Shown here one piece after another: positions 45,060 to 53,962 of a stretch of 64,000 nt of DNA (the first letter of the stretch is position 1; each line of letters begins with the position of its first letter). The translations under genes and the position numbers were made by a program. The DNA comes from Bovifimicola ammoniilytica. Its GTDB lineage: Bacteria; Bacillota; Clostridia; Lachnospirales; Lachnospiraceae. The notes beneath the pieces were generated by a model. That model was not told the DNA's origin and searched no databases. It was given only the letters and a program-made list of their open reading frames with translations. The stretch lies in assembly GCF_025567085.1 (NCBI RefSeq), contig NZ_JAOQJN010000004.1, positions 248,001 through 312,000 on the forward strand. The letters run 5' to 3'.

Positions 45060-47684
45060 ATGGAAAAGTACGGAGTAAATCAGTTACGTAAAATGTTTTT
45101 GGAGTTTTTTGAGAGCAAAGGTCATTTAAAGATGAACAGCTTCTCATTAGTTCCTCATAATGACAATAGTTTATTATTAATAAATTCAGGCATGGCACCT
45201 TTAAAACCATATTTTACAGGACAGGAGATACCACCACGCAGACGTGTTACAACATGTCAGAAATGTATCAGAACAGGCGATATTGAGAATATTGGTAAGA
45301 CAGCACGTCATGGTACATTCTTTGAGATGCTTGGTAACTTCTCATTTGGAGATTATTTTAAGACAGAAGCAATTCATTGGTCATGGGAATTTCTTACAGA
45401 AGTTGTAGGATTAGATAAAGACCGTTTGTATCCATCAATTTATGAAAATGATGATGAGGCATTTGATATCTGGAATAAAGAAATGGGAATCCCAGCTGAG
45501 AGAATATTCAGATTTGGTAAAGAGGATAATTTCTGGGAGCATGGTGCAGGCCCTTGTGGACCATGTTCAGAAATCTACTATGACAGAGGAGAAAAATATG
45601 GCTGTGGTAAGCCGGGTTGTACAGTAGGTTGTGATTGCGACAGATATATGGAAATATGGAATAACGTATTTACGCAGTTTGATAATGACGGAAATGGTAA
45701 CTATGAAGAATTAAAACAGAAAAATATTGATACTGGTATGGGATTAGAGCGTCTTGCAAGCGTTGTTCAGGACGTTGATTCAATCTTTGATGTAGACACA
45801 ATATTTGATTTAAGAAATAAAGTATGTGAAATGGCAAATGTTGAGTATCAGAAAGAATATAAGACAGACGTTTCAATAAGGATTATTACGGATCATATCC
45901 GTTCAGCTACATTTATGATTTCAGATGGAATTATGCCATCTAACGAGGGAAGAGGCTATGTTCTCCGTAGACTAATCAGAAGAGCTGCTCGTCATGGAAG
46001 ATTACTTGGCATTGATGGTAAATTCCTTGCAACATTAAGTGAAACGGTAATTAATGGTTCTAAAGACGGTTATCCTGAACTTGATGAGAAGAAGGATATG
46101 ATATTCAAGGTATTGACAGAAGAAGAGAACAAGTTTGATAAGACAATAGACCAGGGACTAAATATCTTATCTGATATGCAAAAAGAGATGGAAGCTAATA
46201 ATTCTAAGGAATTATCTGGTGAAAATGCATTCAAATTATATGATACGTATGGTTTCCCTCTTGATTTAACAAAAGAGATTCTTGAAGAGAAAGGCTTTAC
46301 AGTTGATGAAGAGAGTTTTGCAGCAGCGATGCAGAAACAAAAAGAGACAGCTAGAAATTCAAGAGCAAAGACTAACTATATGGGTGCAGATGTTACTGTA
46401 TATGAATCTATTGACCCTGCCATAACATCTGAATTCGTAGGATATGATAACTTGGTTTATGATTCTAAGATTACTGTATTAACTACAGATACAGAATTAA
46501 CAGAAGCATTAGCTGATGGAGATACAGGTACTATAATTGTAGATAAGACACCTTTCTATGCAACAATGGGTGGTCAGGAAGCCGATAAGGGTATTATCGT
46601 AACTGATACAGCAGAATTTGTTGTTAAAGATACAATTAAATTATTAGGTGGAAAAATCGGTCATGTAGGACAGGTTACAAAAGGAATGTTTAAAGTAGGA
46701 GATACAGTTACATTAAAGGTTGATGAGGAAAATAGAAATGCTACAGCTAAGAACCATAGTGCAACTCACCTTCTTCAGAAAGCACTTAGAATCGTACTTG
46801 GTACACATGTTGAGCAGGCAGGTTCTCTTGTAAATGCTGACCATTTAAGATTCGACTTTACACATTTCCAGGCACTTACAAGTGAAGAGTTAAAACAGAT
46901 TGAAGAAATTGTAAATGAGAAGATTGCAGAGCAGTTACCGGTAGAGACAAAGATTATGTCTATTGAGGAAGCTAAAAAGACAGGAGCAATGGCTCTTTTT
47001 GGTGAAAAATATGGTGATAGTGTACGCGTAGTAAATATGGGTGAATTCTCTAAAGAATTTTGTGGTGGTACACACGTGAAGAATACAGGAAATATCATGC
47101 TGTTCAAGATTATATCAGAAAGTGGTGTAGCAGCAGGTGTAAGAAGAATAGATGCTCTTACAGGACAGGCAGTGTTAGATTACTATGCTAATATTGAAAA
47201 TATGCTTTATGAAGCGGCTAGGACAGCTAAATCCGAACCAGCTAAATTAAATGCTAAAATCGAATCATTATTAGAAGAAATCAAGGTACTTCATAGTGAA
47301 AATGAGAGCCTTAAAAGTAAATTAGCTAATAATTCTCTTGGAGATGTTATGAGCAATGTTAAAGAGATAAAAGGCTTTAATGTTTTAGCAACTAAAGTTG
47401 ACGGAGTAGATATGAATGGTCTCCGTAACCTTGGTGATAATTTGAAAGAGAAACTTACTAACGGAGTTATAGTTCTTGCTTCTTCACAGGAAGATAAAGT
47501 CAACTTAATAGTAATGGCAACAGATGATGCTGTTAAGAATGGCGCTCATGCAGGCAACATAATTAAGTCAATTGCACCATTAGTTGGTGGTGGCGGTGGA
47601 GGACGTCCTAATATGGCACAGGCAGGTGGAAAGAATCCGGCCGGCATAGATGCATCTCTTGCTAAAGTTGAGGAATGTTTATAA
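45060..47684 (+). CDS. alaS: Alanyl-tRNA synthetase
   Basis: 874 residues, full length. The class II core (about 1-240) has SKGHLKMNSFSLVP, TTCQKCIRTGDIENIGKTARHGTFFEMLGNFSFGD. The editing domain has the zinc ligands HSATHLL and CGGTHV, and a C-terminal oligomerisation domain (GGGGGRPNMAQAGGK) completes it. It charges tRNA-Ala and clears Ser/Gly mischarging. GGAGG 7 nt upstream marks 45060. A small TGTGATT/AATCACA palindrome (45032-45046) precedes it; no T-box leader is seen. Confidence 0.98.
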   Translation: MEKYGVNQLRKMFLEFFESKGHLKMNSFSLVPHNDNSLLLINSGMAPLKPYFTGQEIPPRRRVTTCQKCIRTGDIENIGKTARHGTFFEMLGNFSFGDYFKTEAIHWSWEFLTEVVGLDKDRLYPSIYENDDEAFDIWNKEMGIPAERIFRFGKEDNFWEHGAGPCGPCSEIYYDRGEKYGCGKPGCTVGCDCDRYMEIWNNVFTQFDNDGNGNYEELKQKNIDTGMGLERLASVVQDVDSIFDVDTIFDLRNKVCEMANVEYQKEYKTDVSIRIITDHIRSATFMISDGIMPSNEGRGYVLRRLIRRAARHGRLLGIDGKFLATLSETVINGSKDGYPELDEKKDMIFKVLTEEENKFDKTIDQGLNILSDMQKEMEANNSKELSGENAFKLYDTYGFPLDLTKEILEEKGFTVDEESFAAAMQKQKETARNSRAKTNYMGADVTVYESIDPAITSEFVGYDNLVYDSKITVLTTDTELTEALADGDTGTIIVDKTPFYATMGGQEADKGIIVTDTAEFVVKDTIKLLGGKIGHVGQVTKGMFKVGDTVTLKVDEENRNATAKNHSATHLLQKALRIVLGTHVEQAGSLVNADHLRFDFTHFQALTSEELKQIEEIVNEKIAEQLPVETKIMSIEEAKKTGAMALFGEKYGDSVRVVNMGEFSKEFCGGTHVKNTGNIMLFKIISESGVAAGVRRIDALTGQAVLDYYANIENMLYEAARTAKSEPAKLNAKIESLLEEIKVLHSENESLKSKLANNSLGDVMSNVKEIKGFNVLATKVDGVDMNGLRNLGDNLKEKLTNGVIVLASSQEDKVNLIVMATDDAVKNGAHAGNIIKSIAPLVGGGGGGRPNMAQAGGKNPAGIDASLAKVEECL

Positions 47685-47718
47685 GAAATATAGTTTATAA
47701 GAACTATTTAAAAAGTCA

Positions 47719-47803
47719 TTGACGTATGGAAAATTTATGCTATAATATGACTAGTGCAATAAAAAATACCCAAACAGTTGTATTATGCACAATTACACAA
47801 CTG
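47719..47803 (+). promoter_or_regulatory. rpsU promoter and leader hairpin
   Basis: TTGACG (47719-47724), a 16-bp spacer, TATAAT (47741-47746) preceded by TG (TGCTATAAT). The leader holds CAGTTGT/ACAACTG (47775-47781 / 47796-47802), whose right arm abuts the GGAGGGAGG ribosome-binding region; this could control rpsU translation. Confidence 0.75.
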
Positions 47804-47825
47804 GAGGGAGGTTAGGTGTGAGACT

Positions 47826-48002
47826 ATGTCAAATGTAATCGTTAAAGAAAACGAATCTTTAGATAGTGCTTTACGCAGATTCAAAAGAAACTGTGCAAAG
47901 GCTGGTATCCAGCAGGAAATCCGTAAGAGAGAACATTACGAAAAGCCAAGCGTAAAGCGTAAGAAGAAATCTGAAGCAGCTAGAAAACGTAAATATAATT
48001 AA
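47826..48002 (+). CDS. rpsU: Ribosomal protein bS21
   Basis: 58 residues: MSNVIVKENESLDSALRRFK, then a basic C-terminus KRKKKSEAARKRKYN, as in the family. It belongs to the small subunit near the anti-Shine-Dalgarno region of 16S rRNA. A longer frame reaches 47778 through the leader hairpin, but the family N-terminus and the ribosome-binding site fit 47826. rpsU next to yqfC-yqfD-phoH is the conserved Firmicute order. Confidence 0.96.
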   Translation: MSNVIVKENESLDSALRRFKRNCAKAGIQQEIRKREHYEKPSVKRKKKSEAARKRKYN

Positions 48003-48010
48003 TCATTTAA

Positions 48011-48048
48011 TATACCTATAGGTTTATCTTATAGGTATATTTTTTTTA
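48011..48048 (+). terminator. Terminator after rpsU
   Basis: TATACCTATA (48011-48020) is perfectly mirrored by TATAGGTATA (48030-48039), followed by eight or more T. Confidence 0.92.
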
Positions 48049-48084
48049 CTATAATCATATAGATAAATAATTAGGTGTAGTTAC

Positions 48085-48357
48085 GTGCTGGTGTTTAATA
48101 TGATTAGAGAAAATATATCTGATAATTTGAAACTGCCTAAAGAAGTATTGTTGGGTGCATCGGTATTACACGTAACAGGGCAGTATGAAATATATATTGA
48201 AAATTATAAAAATATAATTGAGTATACTGATACATTAATAAAATTACAGGGTAAAACCTGTAAAATGTATATAACAGGTAAAAATCTCCATATTGAATAT
48301 TTTAATAATGAAGATATGAAGATAAAAGGCAGATTTAAAAATATTGAATTCGTATAA
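48085..48357 (+). CDS. yqfC: Sporulation protein YqfC (YabP/YqfC family)
   Basis: 90 residues. It has the family pattern LPKEVLLGASVLHVTGQYEIYIENYKN..., then LIKLQGKTCKMYITGKNLHIEYF. YqfC is made in the mother cell under sigma E in Bacillus and acts with YqfD. The first codon is uncertain: GTG at 48085 has AGGTG upstream, and an in-frame ATG lies at 48100. yqfD follows after 51 nt. Confidence 0.88.
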   Translation: MLVFNMIRENISDNLKLPKEVLLGASVLHVTGQYEIYIENYKNIIEYTDTLIKLQGKTCKMYITGKNLHIEYFNNEDMKIKGRFKNIEFV

Positions 48358-48408
48358 GGAAGTGATTATATTCATTGGCTGTATAATTCCATAAAGGGAT
48401 ATCTGATA

Positions 48409-49599
48409 ATGAAATTCACAGGATTAGATAAGATAAGATTTATAAATCTATGTAAGAATAACAAGCTTAATATATGGAAAATAACAAGCGAAAACGATTA
48501 TGTCATAATGTGCTGTGATGTGGCGTCTTTCTATAAGATGAAGAAGCTTCGAAGAAAATGTAATGGTTCAATTAAATTATTGCAAAGAAGAGGTCTGTTA
48601 TTTCAGACAATAAAATATAAAAAACATATTTTCTTTGTAGTTGGAATAATATTATTCTTTGTAATTGCAAAAATAATTACGTTGTATGTATGGAATATTT
48701 CGTTTGAGGGAAATTATTCACATACTGATATTGAACTTATGAACTTTTTAAATAAGAATAAAATAGATAATGGTATCAGGAAGTCAAAAATTGATTGTGA
48801 AGAAATCGAATATTTATTAAGAACTAATTATGATGATATAACATGGGTATCTGCAGAAGTAAGGGGAACACGTATATTTATACATATTAAAGAAAACTTT
48901 GACACATACATTGCCAAAGTTGAAGACAAACCATATAATATTATCAGTAATGTTGACGGAATGATAGACAGTATAGTTACGAGGAGCGGCACGCCAAAGA
49001 TTAAAGTAGGCGATGAGGTGAAAAAAGGGCAGCTTTTAGTAAGTGGAATAATTGAAATATATGGAGATAGTGAGGAGCTTATTAACTACAGACTTGTCAA
49101 TTCTGACTCTGATATATATGCAAGAACGTATATTGAATATAATGATGAATTTGAGTTGAAACATATTGAAAAGGAATACACGGACAGAAAAAACAACATT
49201 CTACAGGTAGATATATTAGATAAAGCCTTTTATTTAAGCTTGTTTCAGAAAAAATTCAAGAATTACGATATAGTCAAGGATTATAAGCAGTTATCAATAA
49301 CAGATAATTTTTATCTTCCAATGGGATATTCGAATATTAGTATAAAAGAATATAAAAATATTTATAGAATATATACGGAAGATGAGGCTAGAGCAATAGA
49401 AGAATCAAAAATTGAATTTTTTATGCAGAAATTGAACGAAAAAGGTATTCAAATTATAGAAAATAATGTTACAATAGTCGTTGAAAATGAAAAGTGTATT
49501 GCAACAGGAAATTTTCTGGTTGTAGAAAAGATTGGTGAAGTTCAGTATGTAGATGATACAATGTTGCCCAAGATAAGTAGTTCTGAAAGTGAGACATAA
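48409..49599 (+). CDS. yqfD: Sporulation protein YqfD
   Basis: 396 residues. An N-terminal region with FTGLDKIRFINLCKNNKLNIW leads to one TM helix (about 73-95, HIFFVVGIILFFVIAKIITL) and a large extracytoplasmic part with POTRA-like WNISFEGNYSHTDIELM and a YqfD repeat (NIISNVDGMIDSIVTRSGTPKIKVGDEVKKGQLLVSG). YqfD is needed for sporulation in Bacillus at the engulfment stage. Gene order with yqfC and phoH supports the call. Confidence 0.9.
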   Translation: MKFTGLDKIRFINLCKNNKLNIWKITSENDYVIMCCDVASFYKMKKLRRKCNGSIKLLQRRGLLFQTIKYKKHIFFVVGIILFFVIAKIITLYVWNISFEGNYSHTDIELMNFLNKNKIDNGIRKSKIDCEEIEYLLRTNYDDITWVSAEVRGTRIFIHIKENFDTYIAKVEDKPYNIISNVDGMIDSIVTRSGTPKIKVGDEVKKGQLLVSGIIEIYGDSEELINYRLVNSDSDIYARTYIEYNDEFELKHIEKEYTDRKNNILQVDILDKAFYLSLFQKKFKNYDIVKDYKQLSITDNFYLPMGYSNISIKEYKNIYRIYTEDEARAIEESKIEFFMQKLNEKGIQIIENNVTIVVENEKCIATGNFLVVEKIGEVQYVDDTMLPKISSSESET

Positions 49600-49731
49600 A
49601 ATTATAACAAGAATAAGCTGTATATGAAATTATAATAGACATTGTAAATTACTTATAAAGTGAACTGTAAAAGAAATTAAAGTTATAAAAATGAACTATA
49701 AATTTATAAGAAATGAGGTCAGATACCAGGC

Positions 49732-50733
49732 ATGAGCGTAATTGAGAATATAATAGATATACCTATGCAGTATAGTCAGGAGATATTTGGACAGTTTGAT
49801 ATAAATATTAAGAAAATAGAGAAAACTCTTCATGTGACAATTATATCAAGAGGATCCGAGTTAAAGATAATAGGAGGAGAGAGCAGTGTTGCGAGAGCAA
49901 AGAGCATTATAGAGACTCTTTGTACCTCAGCTAAGAATGGTAACCAGATTAATGAACAGGTTGTTAATTATGCTATTTCCTTAGCATACCAGGATAAGGC
50001 AGAGACATTAACTGAATTAGATGAAGATATAATATGCCGTACACTTACAGGTAAGCCTATAAAACCTAAGACTCATGGTCAGAAGCAGTATATTGATATG
50101 ATTAAGAATAAAATGATTACATTTGGAATAGGACCTGCTGGAACAGGTAAGACATATCTTGCAATGGCGATGGCAATTACGGCATTTAAGAATAATGAGG
50201 TTGGAAGAATTATTTTGACGAGACCTGCTATTGAAGCCGGCGAGAATCTGGGCTTTCTACCGGGAGATTTACAAAGTAAGGTTGATCCTTATCTAAGACC
50301 TTTATATGATGCACTCTATCAGATTATGGGAGCTGAGTCGTATCTTCATAATAGTGAAAAAGGTTTAATTGAGGTAGCACCTTTGGCTTATATGCGTGGA
50401 CGAACTTTAGATAATGCATTCATAATTCTTGATGAGGCACAGAATACAACACCTGCACAGATGAAGATGTTTCTTACGAGAATCGGTTTTGGTTCAAAGG
50501 TGGTTATAACAGGAGACTTAACCCAGAAAGACTTAAAGCCGGGCATACAAAGCGGTTTGGATACAGCAATCAGAGTATTGTCAAAGGTTGACGATATCGC
50601 ATTTATCAGACTTACTAACGAAGATGTAGTAAGACATCCATTAGTACAGAAGATTGTTAAAGCCTATGAAGAATATGAGAATGCAAAGATGAAAAAGATA
50701 AATTCAGCAGCTAGAAGTAAAGGGAAAAATTGA
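49732..50733 (+). CDS. phoH: PhoH-like ATPase
   Basis: 333 residues. An N-terminal KH-like part (about 1-75) is followed by an SF1-type P-loop ATPase with Walker A GIGPAGTGKTYLAMAMA, ILTRPAIEAGENLGFLPGD, Walker B FIILDEAQNTTPAQMKMFLTR, and GDLTQKDL. It is the PhoL/YbeZ type that works with YbeY in rRNA metabolism; ybeY lies two genes downstream. The stop overlaps the next start (TGATG). Confidence 0.94.
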   Translation: MSVIENIIDIPMQYSQEIFGQFDINIKKIEKTLHVTIISRGSELKIIGGESSVARAKSIIETLCTSAKNGNQINEQVVNYAISLAYQDKAETLTELDEDIICRTLTGKPIKPKTHGQKQYIDMIKNKMITFGIGPAGTGKTYLAMAMAITAFKNNEVGRIILTRPAIEAGENLGFLPGDLQSKVDPYLRPLYDALYQIMGAESYLHNSEKGLIEVAPLAYMRGRTLDNAFIILDEAQNTTPAQMKMFLTRIGFGSKVVITGDLTQKDLKPGIQSGLDTAIRVLSKVDDIAFIRLTNEDVVRHPLVQKIVKAYEEYENAKMKKINSAARSKGKN

Positions 50734-51899
50734 TGAAATTCTTTAAAAAAAATAAAAATGAATTATTAAAATTACTGATATTTATAATTATGGCAATATC
50801 AGTATTCTATATTACAAAAATACGCCTTAAGAGAGAAGTGTTATGGCCTTATGAGAAGAATACAAGACTTATAATTATTACATTTACTTTTGTTTTCTTA
50901 GAATATAGCATTTATTATGTAATGAAGAAAAGTGATAAATTTATAGCTCTGTTATATAGACTTTTACCAGCAGTATTATTAGTAAGTGTGTTTCTGTTTA
51001 TTCCTGAGAAAATATTCAAAGTGACACCATTTTTATTACCATTGGTGCTTATATATTTCTCATATGGAATTATTAATACCATTATATTTCAGACATTTAT
51101 AATGATTTTATATTATTTTACGGGACAGATGACTGTAGAAGTGCTTATTATGTATATGTTAAGCTTTGTTGTGGTATTCTTCTTTGCAAAATATACTGTT
51201 TCACATAGCTTTGCTATTCTGTCATTTATATTGTCTGTGACAACATATTTTATAGTAAATCTTAATTATCAATATATGACATATGAGAAAATTAAGGTTT
51301 CATCGGCATTGATTGGTCTGATTCCATTTATTATATCAGTTATTCCATTGTATTTCAGATATATTCTAATTGGAATTAATAACAGATATCTAAAAAATAG
51401 CCTGAAAAATATATGCGATGATGAAAATGAATTATTATTAATGCTTATGAAAAAAAATGAAAATGTATATTTACATTCGTTACAGGTGGCTGATACATCA
51501 GTAAGAGTAGCTAAAATGGTTGGTGCAGATATGAACCTTGTAAAAGCAGGTGGAAGATTTCATGAGATTGGTAAGTTGAAAAGCAACAATTACGTTTCTG
51601 CCGGAATAGATATTATGAAGTCTAATAAGTTTCCAAAAGAAGTAATAAATATTGTAAAAGAGCATAATAGTAAGTCAAACATACCAAGGACTTTAGAGTC
51701 TGCAATTGTTATGCTAAGTGATTCAATTGAAAACACACTTGAGACGATTATTGTAACTAAGGGAAATAATTTTAATAGAAGAAAGATTGTAGAAAATATT
51801 ATAGATATCAGATTTGATACAGGTATGTTAGATATTGCCATAAAGGATATTGATTTATATAAGAAGCTTCGTAAGGCATATTTAACAATATACTCATAG
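50733..51899 (+). CDS. HD-domain membrane protein (PgpH/YqfF-like, truncated form)
   Basis: 388 residues. Seven or so TM helices (about 14-220) precede a cytoplasmic HD domain (about 235-385). It occupies the position of Bacillus pgpH (c-di-AMP phosphodiesterase) between phoH and ybeY but lacks that protein's large extracellular 7TMR-HDED domain. The metal-binding core is atypical: His248 (YLHSLQVAD) and His277 are present, but the HD dyad reads His277-Glu278 (GRFHEIGK); a later Asp (VMLSDSIENT) is kept. c-di-AMP hydrolysis is therefore possible but unproven. Confidence 0.82.
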   Translation: MKFFKKNKNELLKLLIFIIMAISVFYITKIRLKREVLWPYEKNTRLIIITFTFVFLEYSIYYVMKKSDKFIALLYRLLPAVLLVSVFLFIPEKIFKVTPFLLPLVLIYFSYGIINTIIFQTFIMILYYFTGQMTVEVLIMYMLSFVVVFFFAKYTVSHSFAILSFILSVTTYFIVNLNYQYMTYEKIKVSSALIGLIPFIISVIPLYFRYILIGINNRYLKNSLKNICDDENELLLMLMKKNENVYLHSLQVADTSVRVAKMVGADMNLVKAGGRFHEIGKLKSNNYVSAGIDIMKSNKFPKEVINIVKEHNSKSNIPRTLESAIVMLSDSIENTLETIIVTKGNNFNRRKIVENIIDIRFDTGMLDIAIKDIDLYKKLRKAYLTIYS

Positions 51900-52017
51900 G
51901 TGTTAATGAATTAAAGAATGGAGTTATATACTTTATAAATTAATGGATATTATGAACTGAAATATTTTCTTAAATATCAGATACTTATAAATACAGCTTA
52001 GAAAAGAGGATTTAGAT

Positions 52018-52518
52018 ATGAATATATGTATAGAAAAAGAGACAGATTTAGATTTAGGTTTTGACTGCGATGAGCTTATTAATAAAGTAATTACTTATGC
52101 TGCTGATTATGTGGGCTGTCCATATGAATTCGAAGTAAATGTTGTATTAACAGATAATGATACAATACATAAAGTTAATAAAGAGACAAGGAATATTGAC
52201 AGAGCCACTGATGTATTATCATTTCCAATGGCAGAATATGATGAGCCTGGAGATTTCTCAAGGTTAGAAGATGAAGATATGTTTGATGTCTTTAATCCTG
52301 AGACCGGAGAATTATTATTAGGTGATATTATGGTATCACTTGAAAAGGTAGTGTCACAGGCAGAAGAATATGGACACTCAACAACCAGAGAGCTTGGATT
52401 CCTGATTGCACACAGTATGCTTCATCTATTTGGGTATGACCACATGGAGGAAGATGAGCGTGTAATAATGGAAGCAAAACAGAATGAAATAATGAATGGA
52501 TTAGAGATATATAGATGA
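52018..52518 (+). CDS. ybeY: Endoribonuclease YbeY (rRNA maturation factor)
   Basis: 166 residues. The zinc-binding signature HSMLHLFGYDH is intact, as are RATDVLSFPM and LGDIMVSLE. It is a single-strand RNase for 16S rRNA 3'-end maturation and ribosome quality control. The stop overlaps an ATG (ATGA) that opens a short frame running to cdd. Confidence 0.96.
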   Translation: MNICIEKETDLDLGFDCDELINKVITYAADYVGCPYEFEVNVVLTDNDTIHKVNKETRNIDRATDVLSFPMAEYDEPGDFSRLEDEDMFDVFNPETGELLLGDIMVSLEKVVSQAEEYGHSTTRELGFLIAHSMLHLFGYDHMEEDERVIMEAKQNEIMNGLEIYR

Positions 52519-52676
52519 AAATATATGTGGATGGAGATAATGCGAAGGAATTATGTCAATGCACTGGTTCGTTCGCACAGCTATTTGCTCTGGAGCGAAA
52601 GCAAATAGCCTTAAAGGCAGATGAGAAATTACCTCTTTGCGATAAGTTGCTCAGAAATGGAGAAGATTATGGATAA
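52515..52676 (+). CDS. Possible 53-residue coupling ORF between ybeY and cdd
   Basis: The ATG overlaps the ybeY TGA (ATGA) and the frame ends 8 nt inside cdd. The product (MKIYVDGDNAKELCQCTGSF..., ending LLRNGEDYG) has no recognised domain. The ORF contains a perfect 10-bp hairpin, GCTATTTGCT/AGCAAATAGC (52580-52609), related to the leader repeat at 38238-38275. It may be a real small protein or simply keep ribosomes moving from ybeY to cdd. dgkA usually occupies this place in Firmicutes. Confidence 0.35.
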   Translation: MKIYVDGDNAKELCQCTGSFAQLFALERKQIALKADEKLPLCDKLLRNGEDYG

Positions 52677-53061
52677 TGAAACTCTTATATCTTATGCAAA
52701 AAAGGCTATGGGGAATGCATATGCACCATATTCACAATTCAGTGTTGGCGCGGCTGTTTTAACAACTGACGGAGAAGTATTTACAGGTTGTAATGTCGAA
52801 AATGCATCGTTTGGAGCAACCATATGTGCTGAAAGATGTGCAGTATTAAAAGCTATATCAGAAGGTTATACATCTTTTAATAAGATTGCAATTGTATCCT
52901 CATCGGACAACCTTACATATCCATGTGGAATATGCAGACAGTTTCTTTCTGAATTTATGGAAGATGGATATGTGGTGTTACAGGATTCTGATGGCAATAT
53001 CAGAGAATATCCATTTGATGAGTTGATTCCATATGCATTTAATCTGACTAAAGATTTATAA
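52669..53061 (+). CDS. cdd: Cytidine deaminase
   Basis: 130 residues, tetrameric type. It has zinc and catalytic residues in TICAERCAV (Cys and Glu) and PCGICRQ (two Cys), plus the N-terminal APYSQFSVGAAV. It deaminates cytidine and deoxycytidine for pyrimidine salvage. An upstream in-frame ATG (52621) exists, but AAATGGAGAAG places the start at 52669. It continues the ybeY cluster. Confidence 0.95.
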   Translation: MDNETLISYAKKAMGNAYAPYSQFSVGAAVLTTDGEVFTGCNVENASFGATICAERCAVLKAISEGYTSFNKIAIVSSSDNLTYPCGICRQFLSEFMEDGYVVLQDSDGNIREYPFDELIPYAFNLTKDL

Positions 53062-53136
53062 AATTTATAAAACTGAATAATATTATAAAATATGTTAACA
53101 ATATATGTAAATAAATCAATTGAAATGGGGAGTAGT

Positions 53137-53766
53137 ATGTTTTCATTGAAGAAAATATCATATATTGTATATTTTATTGCAATTGTATCAATTTTCGTGT
53201 TGTTATATTATGGAGGATATTATTATGCCATAAATAATATGAAATCAGATAATCTTATTACGAAAGATGAGGCACAGATAAGTAATCCGGGAGTCAAAAC
53301 GGATGATTATACTGAGGTTAATAATAGCGAAAGTAATGTAATTCTAAGCAGTGCCAGATATATTATTGAAGAATATAACTCAGATACGGATGAATTAACT
53401 AAAAAGGAAGAGAAGATACCTGTTGATTATATCGGACTTACCAGAGAACAGGTTATTGATTATCTTACAACCTATGTTGCAAAGAATAAAGATGAAACAC
53501 TTCAGAATGTACAGTTAGTGGCGTTTTCACCGGAGTCGCTTATTATTAGAAAGACGGTATGCAATCTAACTAACATTTACAATTATTTTGTTATTAGTGA
53601 AAATAATATAATTATGATTTATAATGCGAATCATGACAAATTATTTATTGATACGGGAATTGATGTAAGTAATATTGAAGAACAATATAAAGAAGAATTA
53701 AAAGATGGTTTCTATATAGAGACAATCCATGATTTATATAATTACTTAGAAAGCATAACCAGTTAA
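53137..53766 (+). CDS. Membrane-anchored BofC-C-terminal-domain-like protein
   Basis: 209 residues from the chosen ATG. One TM helix (about 6-26) precedes an extracytoplasmic domain. Its second half (DYIGLTREQVIDYL, LVAFSPESLIIRKTV, NYFVISENNIIMIYN, LKDGFYIETIHDLYNYLESI) follows the pattern of the C-terminal domain of BofC, a regulator of sigma-K processing in Bacillus. The match is by pattern, so function is uncertain. GGGGAG with short spacing supports 53137 over the open ATG at 53092. Confidence 0.6.
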   Translation: MFSLKKISYIVYFIAIVSIFVLLYYGGYYYAINNMKSDNLITKDEAQISNPGVKTDDYTEVNNSESNVILSSARYIIEEYNSDTDELTKKEEKIPVDYIGLTREQVIDYLTTYVAKNKDETLQNVQLVAFSPESLIIRKTVCNLTNIYNYFVISENNIIMIYNANHDKLFIDTGIDVSNIEEQYKEELKDGFYIETIHDLYNYLESITS

Positions 53767-53814
53767 GATTCTATTTAAGTTATAAATAGATTGCAGGTTA
53801 GATTATGTTAAACT

Positions 53815-53931
53815 ATAATAAAGTTATAGTTTAAGATTATAGATTAATATTATAGTTTAAGATTTAAGTAAAAGATTATAGTAAAAGGTTATAGTAAAAG
53901 GTTATAGTATAAAGTTATAGATTATAAATAG
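53815..53931 (+). repeat. 13-bp tandem repeat, nine units
   Basis: Nine consecutive 13-mers with consensus AGTWWAAGRTTAT. Units at 53867, 53880 and 53893 (AGTAAAAGATTAT then AGTAAAAGGTTAT twice) are nearly identical; the outer units are more diverged. The array fills most of the gap before the YhiN-type flavoprotein gene. It has no coding potential and very high A+T. Confidence 0.8.
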
Positions 53932-53962
53932 ATAGAATAAAATTTTAGAAAAGAGACTGATA

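Noticed and set aside
53815..53931. CRISPR array
   Set aside because: Units are contiguous 13-mers with no spacers, and no cas genes are near.
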